Source: Aggregatibacter aphrophilus ATCC 33389 (lineage in GTDB: Bacteria > Pseudomonadota > Gammaproteobacteria > Enterobacterales > Pasteurellaceae). From it: DNA of 64,000 bases. The position numbers and the translations under genes were made by a program. The stretch lies in assembly GCF_900636915.1 (NCBI RefSeq), contig NZ_LR134327.1, forward strand, positions 62,001 through 126,000, given 5' to 3'. The notes beneath the pieces were generated by a model. It did no database searches and was not told where the DNA came from. It saw nothing but the letters and a program-made list of their open reading frames with translations. Shown piece by piece: positions 58,701-64,000 of the stretch (its first letter is position 1; each line of letters opens with the position of its first letter).

Positions 58701-59617
58701 AAATCAGTCCGGATGTGGAAATCAGCGCCTCACCGAAATTATTAGAATTATCCGGTAACGTGGATATTCCATGGGCTCGAATTGCGATTGAAGCCTTACC
58801 TGACAGCGCAGTAGCAGTGAGTTCCGATGAGGTTATTTTAGACGGCAATACGCCAAGAAAATTGCCTCAAACCATCCCTTCAGAAACGAAGGGCGGCATG
58901 GAAATCAGATCGGATCTAAAAATCAAGATTGGCGATGATGTGAGCCTGAACGCTTACGGCTTAAAAACCCATCTGCACGGTTTATTATCCGTTCAGCAAG
59001 AAAAGGGCAATTTAGGGTTATATGGTGAAGTTAATTTGAAAAATGGTCACTATGCTTCTTTTGGTCAAGATTTATTAATTCGCAAAGGATTAATCAGTTT
59101 TGTAGGACAACCATCACAACCATCTTTAAACATTGAAGCCATTCGTAATCCGGAAGCTATGGAAGACAGTAGCATTACCGCTGGAATAAAAGTGACCGGC
59201 ATTGCCACAGCACCAAGTGTGACTATTTTCTCCGAACCTGGAATGCCACAAGATCAGGCACTTTCCTACATTTTAACCGGTCGTTCCTTAGAAAACAGCA
59301 GTGATTCAACTTCTAGTGGTTCCGTAGGTGCCGCGCTATTAGGTATGGGATTGGCAAAAACAGGTAATGTCGTCGGTGGCATTGGCAAAGCATTCGGTAT
59401 CAAAGACCTTAACCTCGGTACACAAGGGGTTGGCGATAGCTCAAAAGTAGTGGTGAGCGGCAGTATTACTCCACGTTTGCAAGTGAAATACGGCGTTGGG
59501 CTATTTGACGGCTTAGCCGAAGTAACATTGCGTTATCGCTTGTTGCCACAACTTTATGTACAATCCGTCTCAGGTGTTAATCAGGCTTTTGACTTACTCT
59601 ATCAGTTTGAATTTTAG
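55733..59617 (+). CDS. tamB: Translocation and assembly module inner-membrane subunit TamB
   Basis: TamB is an AsmA-like bridge protein anchored in the inner membrane, whose long beta-taco groove spans the periplasm and meets TamA. The 1294-residue protein has a charged start, one membrane helix (about 26-46, VICIISAVIFLPVFTLLGLLA) and roughly a thousand residues of repeating beta-strand sequence. The C-terminal DUF490/TamB domain has GLYGEVNLKNGHYASFGQDLLIRKGLISF, DQALSYILTGRS and ends LYQFEF. Length compares with 1259 in E. coli. It belongs to the tamA-tamB-ppx run. Confidence 0.95.
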   Translation: MTEHTEQASQTEKPKTKKKSLWRRVICIISAVIFLPVFTLLGLLATQSGQHKLIQWTDALFDELSIEQIEGNLSEGLVLKNLRFHTAGMNTQVTAARLQMQLSCLWHLDLCIDDVTLQQPTIQIDTASLPPSEDKLNTENAPMKRIQLPIGIAIHQLAIHDLSLIIDKHKMTLGTFQTAASLNNETGLTLAPTNIHDFAFISATGDNTENETKPQPQARSNKPIDWVSLEQTLSQPLLTDLGQIELPFDMHIQGIHGKNWQYQALNTKGESELEIQVTSAELLADATDDKVQLQTFDVKSSLGDVQANGQLQLQEDFPLQLKLNADLQTLKQNNAVLLTATKVNLELSGMLKKQTALLFQTQGVLDAELHVETQLATPKTPLNLKLAIARGQYPFEGKDPLKIKGVNLAINGDLLASQIQLNGAVSGMGIPVNSLDLQAVGHLSNIEINHLKLNALDGSAELKGDVNWRDGVEWDSHLQLAKMNLGTYLSAFPAVLSGQLSSQGKANQRGWQVAVPQLDIQGTLAQRPLTLRGDLTADDQQGLNIPKLSLTYGENKINAQGAIGKQSDFTLNINAPNLRGLWADLSAGFSGKIKLNGDITHPLIYVDLIGNQIAFQHMHLNQAVVKGQINGAERIKGQLDIHLNGFNYNDINVNQVKLSATGDEQKHSLQLISDGDPLAANLNLTGNFDRTLQRWQGTLSQFMIKSEFGNFQTNHNVAVTFDNKTTETAISAHCWIHSNTDVCFPHAFKVGVNGDVPFEIKRFDFALVNKILVQELLTGNLTGKGRVAWFSNKPLSAELQLKGNHLSLTQKLDRRTIKLDFPQISLNGNLTNNNLALKSEVNVQNQGKISTDLTLQDIPNGRKLGGSFHIHNLDLSLANQLLANDEKVNGELKTNLTLGGNLNAPTLNGSINLNKLTAQIHSLPFDIKDSELALHFAGTSSTLKGYLQTEDSRLNLSGDANWKNINDWYTRLHAQADQFKVNIPSMARLKISPDVEISASPKLLELSGNVDIPWARIAIEALPDSAVAVSSDEVILDGNTPRKLPQTIPSETKGGMEIRSDLKIKIGDDVSLNAYGLKTHLHGLLSVQQEKGNLGLYGEVNLKNGHYASFGQDLLIRKGLISFVGQPSQPSLNIEAIRNPEAMEDSSITAGIKVTGIATAPSVTIFSEPGMPQDQALSYILTGRSLENSSDSTSSGSVGAALLGMGLAKTGNVVGGIGKAFGIKDLNLGTQGVGDSSKVVVSGSITPRLQVKYGVGLFDGLAEVTLRYRLLPQLYVQSVSGVNQAFDLLYQFEF

Positions 59618-59637
59618 CAAATAAAAATTTCCGAATT

Positions 59638-61185
59638 ATGAATAACGAAAAATTACTTAGCAAAGCCAACGAACTGCACGCCCGACGGGGCGAGGTACGC
59701 GAAATTGCCGCGATTGATCTTGGTTCCAACAGCTTTCACATGATTGTTGCTCGCATCGTTAACGGCACGCTACAAGTGCTATCACGACTTAAGCAAAAAG
59801 TACAATTGGCGGAAGGATTGGATGAGCATCAAGTGTTAAGCCAAGCGGCCATTGAGCGTGGGGTAAATTGCTTGGCATTGTTTGCCGAACGTTTACAAGG
59901 TTTCCCGGCGGCTAATGTCAGCGTAGTTGGGACTTACACGCTACGTCGCGCCATTAATAACGAGGAATTTTTACGTCAAGCCGCCAATGTTTTTCCCTAT
60001 CCTATTAATATCATTAGCGGCAAAACCGAAGCCAAAACCATTTATGCCGGCGTTTGTCATACTCAGCCAGAGATGGGAAGGAAATTTGTCATTGATATTG
60101 GCGGCGGATCCTCTGAGATGATTATCGGTGATAATTTCACCCCTTTAATTTATGAAAGTCGCCACATAGGCTGTGTGAGTTTTGCTAAGAAATTCTTCCC
60201 TAACGGAGAGATTTCCGAAGAAAATTTCCATCTAGCCAAACAAAGTGCACTTAATAAAATCGAAGATCTGGCATGGGAATATCGCAACTTAGGCTGGCAG
60301 TCGGTACTTGGCTCATCAGGAACTATCAAAACCGTACATCAAGTCATCTGTGAAAATATTGATCCTAACGGTATCATTACAGCTGCTCGACTGGATCAAC
60401 TCATTCAACAAACTTTACTGTTTTCTCATTTTGATCAATTGAAATTTAGCGGTTTAAACCATGATCGTGCCGATGTGTTTGTTCCCGGCTTAGCGATTTT
60501 AAGAGCTATATTTGAAAATTTTCAAATCGAAAAAATGCGTTATTCTGATGGTGCACTGCGTGAAGGCGTCATGTATAGCTTGGAAAAGAATTTTCAGGTG
60601 AATAACATTCGCGAGCGTACCGCATTAGGATTGGCAGAACAATTTAATATCGACCAGGCGCAGGCAGAACGAGTATATAAAACAGCTGCTTTATTATTTG
60701 GGCAATATCACCACTGGCAAAGTCCAGAGCTCATCGATGAAATGCAAGACGTCCTCTTTTGGGCAGCACGTTTGCATGAAGTGGGCATTGTCATCAACCA
60801 CAAAAATCTGCAAAAACACTCCGCTTATATTTTATATAATACGGAGTTACCGGGTTACGACAACGAACAACATCGCCTTCTCTCCACGTTAGTACGTTAT
60901 CACATGGGGAATTTTAAATTGCCGGAGATGTTCAAATTCTCCCGTTATCAGGAACAAGATGTGTTGGCGCTAATTCGGATTTTACGCTTGGCTATTATCC
61001 TCAACCGCTCCCGCCAGGCTACAGAAAAGACGGAGAAAATCACCTTAAAAATCGACCGCACTTTGCACCATTGGACGTTACAATTTACGGAAAATTATTT
61101 GCAACATAATCCGTTAATCAAAAACGAATTGGCGTTTGAAAATCGCTTCTTACAAACGTTGGATCTGAGTTTATCCGCACTGTAA
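59638..61185 (+). CDS. ppx: Exopolyphosphatase Ppx (Ppx/GppA family)
   Basis: Ppx removes phosphates from the ends of polyphosphate; the related GppA acts on pppGpp. The 515-residue protein has the ASKHA fold (AAIDLGSNSFHMIVARI at about 24-40, VIDIGGGSSEMIIG and VLGSSGTIK). An HD-type helical domain follows (RLHEVGIVINHKNLQKHSAYIL), then a C-terminal region. It matches E. coli Ppx more closely than GppA (GRLKQ-like RLKQKVQLAEGL, FAERLQGFPAANVSVVGTYTLRRA). Starts 20 bases after tamB. The two activities overlap in this family, so GppA-like action is possible. Confidence 0.9.
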   Translation: MNNEKLLSKANELHARRGEVREIAAIDLGSNSFHMIVARIVNGTLQVLSRLKQKVQLAEGLDEHQVLSQAAIERGVNCLALFAERLQGFPAANVSVVGTYTLRRAINNEEFLRQAANVFPYPINIISGKTEAKTIYAGVCHTQPEMGRKFVIDIGGGSSEMIIGDNFTPLIYESRHIGCVSFAKKFFPNGEISEENFHLAKQSALNKIEDLAWEYRNLGWQSVLGSSGTIKTVHQVICENIDPNGIITAARLDQLIQQTLLFSHFDQLKFSGLNHDRADVFVPGLAILRAIFENFQIEKMRYSDGALREGVMYSLEKNFQVNNIRERTALGLAEQFNIDQAQAERVYKTAALLFGQYHHWQSPELIDEMQDVLFWAARLHEVGIVINHKNLQKHSAYILYNTELPGYDNEQHRLLSTLVRYHMGNFKLPEMFKFSRYQEQDVLALIRILRLAIILNRSRQATEKTEKITLKIDRTLHHWTLQFTENYLQHNPLIKNELAFENRFLQTLDLSLSAL

Positions 61186-61194
61186 AACATTAAA

Positions 61195-61229
61195 AAAATG
61201 ACCGCACTTTATTAAAGTGCGGTCTATTT
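61195..61229. terminator. Bidirectional USS-pair terminator between ppx and pckA
   Basis: GACCGCACTTTA (61200-61211) and TAAAGTGCGGTC (61213-61224) form a nearly loopless palindrome (functional loop about 5 nt). TATTTATT follows on plus and ATTTTTTTAAT on minus. Confidence 0.85.
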
Positions 61230-61253
61230 ATTATGTGTTTTTAACGTTGCTAA

Positions 61254-62870
61254 TTACGCTTTAGGACCAGCCGCAATTAATGCTTTACCTTCTGCATTTG
61301 TTGCATATTTTTCGAAGTTCTTCACGAAACGACCTGCAAGATCTTTCGCTTTAGCTTCCCATTGCGCTTTGTCTGCGTAGGTGTCACGAGGATCTAAAAT
61401 CGCAGGGTCTACGCCCGGTAAAGCTTTTGGAATCGCTAAATCAAAGATTGGTAACTCGCCCATTTCAGCTTTTTCGATAGAACCGTCTAAGATCGCGTCG
61501 ATAATACCACGGGTATCTTTAATAGAGATACGTTTACCCGTACCGTTCCAACCGGTGTTCACCAAGTAAGCTTCTGCACCTGCCGCTTGCATACGTTTAA
61601 CCAACACTTCTGCATATTGAGTTGGGTGTAAAGTTAAGAATGCTGCACCAAAACAAGCTGAGAAAGTTGGTGTTGGTTCGGTGATACCACGTTCTGTACC
61701 CGCTAATTTTGCAGTAAAGCCTGATAAGAAGTAGTACTTAGTTTGTTCCGGTGTTAATTTAGAAACCGGTGGCAATACGCCAAATGCATCTGCAGTTAAG
61801 AAAATCACTTTAGTTGCGTGACCTGCACGGGAAACCGGTTTTACGATGTTATCAATATGATAAATCGGATAGGACACACGGGTGTTTTCAGTTTTTGAAC
61901 CGTCATCGAAATCAACAGAACCGTCTGCACGAACAACTACGTTTTCTAATAATGCATCACGACGGATTGCGCGATAAATATCCGGTTCATTTTCTTCAGA
62001 AAGGTGAATGGTTTTCGCGTAGCAACCACCTTCAAAGTTGAAGATACCTACATCATCCCAACCGTGTTCATCGTCACCGATTAATTGACGTTTCGGATCG
62101 GTAGAAAGCGTGGTTTTACCAGTACCGGACAAACCAAAGAATACTGCAACATCGCCATCTTTACCTACGTTAGCAGAACAGTGCATTGCACCTACGCCTT
62201 TTAACGGTAGGAAGTAGTTCATCATAGAGAACATACCTTTCTTCATTTCGCCGCCATACCAAGTACCACCGATTAACTGAACACGTTCGGTTAAGTTGAA
62301 TGCCACAAAGTTTTCAGAGTTCAAACCTTGTTCTTTCCAATTCGGGTTGGTGCATTTAGACCCATTCATTACCACGAAGCTTGGTTTGAAATCTTTTAAT
62401 TCAGCTTCGATTGGACGAATAAACATATTTTTCACAAAATGCGCTTGCCACGCTACTTCAGTTACGATACGCACGGCAATACGGTCTTTTTCACTGGCGC
62501 CACAGAAACCATCAATTACGAATAGACGTTTGTTGGAAAGTTGTTTAGTTACAAGACCTTTCAAGCTAGCCCAAGTTTCTTGGGTCATTGGTTTATTATC
62601 GTTTTTCGCTGCATCGGAAGTCCACCAAACAGTATTTTTGGTAGTATCATCTAACACAATATACTTATCTTTCGGTGAACGACCAGTAAAGATGCCGGTA
62701 TCAACAGCGACGGCGCCGGTTGTGGTCAAAGTACCTTTTTCAAAACCTTCTAAGCCAGGTTTGGTTTCTTCTTCAAATAATTGTTCATAACTTGGGTTAT
62801 AAACAACTTCTTTAACATCGTGAATACCAAGTGCTTCAAGCTCTTTAATAACTTTACTTAAGTCAGTCAT
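61254..62870 (-). CDS. pckA: Phosphoenolpyruvate carboxykinase (ATP)
   Basis: PckA interconverts oxaloacetate and PEP with ATP/ADP. In capnophilic Pasteurellaceae it often runs in the CO2-fixing direction toward succinate. The 538-residue enzyme has [14 protein letters not shown] (substrate Arg), the kinase-1a P-loop [16 protein letters not shown], kinase-2 [24 protein letters not shown], and the adenine-binding segment [23 protein letters not shown] at 62870 with GAGGTGAT upstream. An imperfect palindrome (62944-62961) upstream may bind CRP or a relative. Confidence 0.97.
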   Translation of the reverse strand: MTDLSKVIKELEALGIHDVKEVVYNPSYEQLFEEETKPGLEGFEKGTLTTTGAVAVDTGIFTGRSPKDKYIVLDDTTKNTVWWTSDAAKNDNKPMTQETWASLKGLVTKQLSNKRLFVIDGFCGASEKDRIAVRIVTEVAWQAHFVKNMFIRPIEAELKDFKPSFVVMNGSKCTNPNWKEQGLNSENFVAFNLTERVQLIGGTWYGGEMKKGMFSMMNYFLPLKGVGAMHCSANVGKDGDVAVFFGLSGTGKTTLSTDPKRQLIGDDEHGWDDVGIFNFEGGCYAKTIHLSEENEPDIYRAIRRDALLENVVVRADGSVDFDDGSKTENTRVSYPIYHIDNIVKPVSRAGHATKVIFLTADAFGVLPPVSKLTPEQTKYYFLSGFTAKLAGTERGITEPTPTFSACFGAAFLTLHPTQYAEVLVKRMQAAGAEAYLVNTGWNGTGKRISIKDTRGIIDAILDGSIEKAEMGELPIFDLAIPKALPGVDPAILDPRDTYADKAQWEAKAKDLAGRFVKNFEKYATNAEGKALIAAGPKA

Positions 62871-62943
62871 AGATCACCTCTTTAGTGTTAAAAACAAAGA
62901 CTGTTCCCATTCTATAAAAACTTCTACCTAAAAACTGTTATCT

Positions 62944-62961
62944 TGATCAAATATTTGAACA
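62944..62961 (-). promoter_or_regulatory. Palindrome upstream of pckA, possible CRP-family site
   Basis: TGATCAAATATTTGAACA is an 18-bp near-palindrome (one mismatched pair) about 75 bases upstream of pckA, with TAGAAT (62914-62909 on minus) as a possible -10. It resembles degenerate CRP or FNR sites but fits neither consensus well. Confidence 0.35.
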
Positions 62962-63078
62962 TTACTTTATTTTTTTTTGCATTTTAAGGTAAATTATGAC
63001 CGCACTTTCCACGGGAACTTATCATTTTTGACCCGTTCTAAGTAACACAACTCACTATACCAACCCAAAAGGAACAAC

Positions 63079-63723
63079 ATGAAATCAATAAAAGCCATTT
63101 TATTGGCCGTCTTATTTTACATTCCCGGTGTTTGGGCTGCCGATCCGGCAGACTTAAATATCAAATACAGCTCTAATTATTTAATGCCCGCCTATGTTCA
63201 TTTTCAGTCAGATGGCTTTGAGTATACGATTAAAGCTAACATTAATGTGCCGTTATACAACATTCAGTTCACCTCCAGAGGCGCACAAAGTAGCAATTTT
63301 TTCAATATGTTAAGTTATAAAGACATGCGCAATGACAAACCTTATGCAGAAGCAAAAATTGCCAATCGCCAAATTGAATACGGCAAAGTGAAAGATGGCT
63401 TAAAAACCGAACCTCTCACCTTGCCAACCTACGATTTATTTACTGTCGCGTTCCAACTCAGTTATTACGACAAACTGCCGAACAGCTTCCAAATCACCAA
63501 TGGCAAAAAACTCTATCCAATGGAGAATGTTGCGCTAAACACAACCAAAAAGCAGATTAAATATAACAAACAGGACGTTACCGAAATTACCTATCAGTTT
63601 AAAACTGGCAATAAAGACATTGTGGTGAAAAAACATGAAGGAGAAAAATTCCCACGTTTTATTTCCTATAATCGTGACGGCGATGAATACGAGCTGACAT
63701 TTAGCGAGTTTGTCAAAAAATAA
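63079..63723 (+). CDS. Secreted protein of unknown function (DUF3108-like)
   Basis: The 214-residue product has a signal peptide (MKSIKAILLAVLFYIPGVWAADP). The beta-rich mature part has alternating Tyr and charged residues (YTIKANINVPLYNIQFTSRG, YGKVKDGLKTEPLTLPTYDLFTVAFQLSYYDKLP, YNRDGDEYELTFSEF). The pattern resembles DUF3108 periplasmic proteins, which are lipocalin-like in outline, but I assign this only tentatively. No cysteines are present in the mature part. SD AAGGAA precedes the ATG at 63079. It is monocistronic with its own terminator and an uptake signal in its promoter region. Confidence 0.78.
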   Translation: MKSIKAILLAVLFYIPGVWAADPADLNIKYSSNYLMPAYVHFQSDGFEYTIKANINVPLYNIQFTSRGAQSSNFFNMLSYKDMRNDKPYAEAKIANRQIEYGKVKDGLKTEPLTLPTYDLFTVAFQLSYYDKLPNSFQITNGKKLYPMENVALNTTKKQIKYNKQDVTEITYQFKTGNKDIVVKKHEGEKFPRFISYNRDGDEYELTFSEFVKK

Positions 63724-63740
63724 GATTTCCACAAAAAAAT

Positions 63741-63768
63741 AAAGCCACCTTTCCGGGTGGCTTTTTGT
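63741..63768 (+). terminator. Terminator after the secreted protein gene
   Basis: AAAGCCACC (63741-63749) pairs with GGTGGCTTT (63756-63764), followed by TTG. Confidence 0.88.
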
Positions 63769-63773
63769 TGCAA

Positions 63774-63815
63774 AAAGTGCGGTGGAAAAAACAAATGTTT
63801 TTCTGACCGCACTTT
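63774..63815 (-). terminator. USS-pair terminator downstream of mnmA
   Basis: AAAGTGCGGT (63774-63783) pairs with ACCGCACTTT (63806-63815). The inner arms AAAAAAC and GTTTTT also pair. On the minus strand TTGCAAC follows. Confidence 0.65.
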
Positions 63816-63828
63816 AATTCCAATCTTG

Positions 63829-64000
63829 TTATTTTAATTGCTGTTCAATAATGCCGCCGCCAAGACAAACTTCATTCAAATAGAACACGGCAGATTGTCC
63901 CGGCGTGACCGCAATTTGCGGTTCATCAAAAATGACTTTGATACTTTCATCGTCAATGGGTTCAATGACGCAAGGCACATCCGTTTGGCGATAACGGGTT
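63829..64000 (-). CDS. mnmA: tRNA-uridine 2-sulfurtransferase MnmA (C-terminal 56 residues only)
   Basis: The visible part is the C-terminus, running from the right window edge to a TAA at 63829-63831. It includes [20 protein letters not shown] and ends IEQQLK, a characteristic MnmA (TrmU) ending. MnmA makes 2-thiouridine at the wobble position of tRNAs for Lys, Glu and Gln. The catalytic cysteines and the PP-loop lie outside the window. A USS-pair terminator follows. Confidence 0.92.
   Translation of the reverse strand, partial: TRYRQTDVPCVIEPIDDESIKVIFDEPQIAVTPGQSAVFYLNEVCLGGGIIEQQLK

Noticed and set aside
62944..62961. A firm CRP or FNR site for pckA
   Set aside because: The palindrome lacks TGTGA/TCACA and TTGAT-N4-ATCAA spacing, and its distance to the likely -10 is not standard; kept only as a weak candidate.

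Overview
The window looks like chromosome of a Pasteurellaceae species of the Aggregatibacter/Haemophilus group. The 10-bp Haemophilus-type DNA uptake signal core AAAGTGCGGT (or its complement) occurs dozens of times, often as inverted pairs that double as terminators. Gene order and protein sequence fit that family, and base composition is moderately AT-rich. Both hemC and hemD are present in a complete hemCDXY cluster, which fits an X-factor-independent organism such as Aggregatibacter better than H. influenzae. I do not assign a species.

Layout. 1-8802 (minus strand) is the envelope/isoprenoid cluster pyrH-frr-ispC-uppS-cdsA-rseP-bamA-skp, with a candidate sigma-E promoter and a 5' hairpin ahead of skp. 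8961-12561 holds a YidE-type transporter and a divergent YddA/SbmA-like ABC exporter. 12815-19316 is the leucine operon: promoter, leuL leader peptide, attenuator, leuA, a 25-bp inverted repeat, leuB, an IS4-family insertion sequence, leuC and leuD. 19428-21485 has a methyltransferase coupled to the tryptophan permease mtr, which carries a TrpR-like operator. 21539-24862 has ppa, an M48 protease lipoprotein, and exbB-exbD-tonB with a Fur-like box. 24963-28629 is corB-ypjD, divergent from ffh. An orphan lipoprotein follows, then plsB divergent from lexA (two SOS boxes), then rpsF-priB-rpsR-rplI behind an S6:S18-type leader.

34468-35676 is the competence gene dprA with a CRP-S (Sxy-dependent) site. 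36057-40672 is the str operon rpsL-rpsG-fusA-tuf. 40787-43696 is tex divergent from greB. 43737-44948 is a small stress module: an ECF sigma factor, a zinc-type anti-sigma factor and a secreted Met/His-rich pentapeptide-repeat protein. It is followed by yhhQ under a preQ1-I riboswitch. 46113-53840 has hemCDXY divergent from cyaA-narP. 53951-61185 is tamA-tamB-ppx. The window ends with pckA, a small secreted protein and the 3' end of mnmA.

Most of the window is conserved housekeeping sequence. The best candidates for something less well described are the sigma/anti-sigma/pentapeptide module, the repeat and IS insertions inside the leu operon, and the orphan lipoprotein. No tRNA, rRNA, CRISPR array or prophage was seen.
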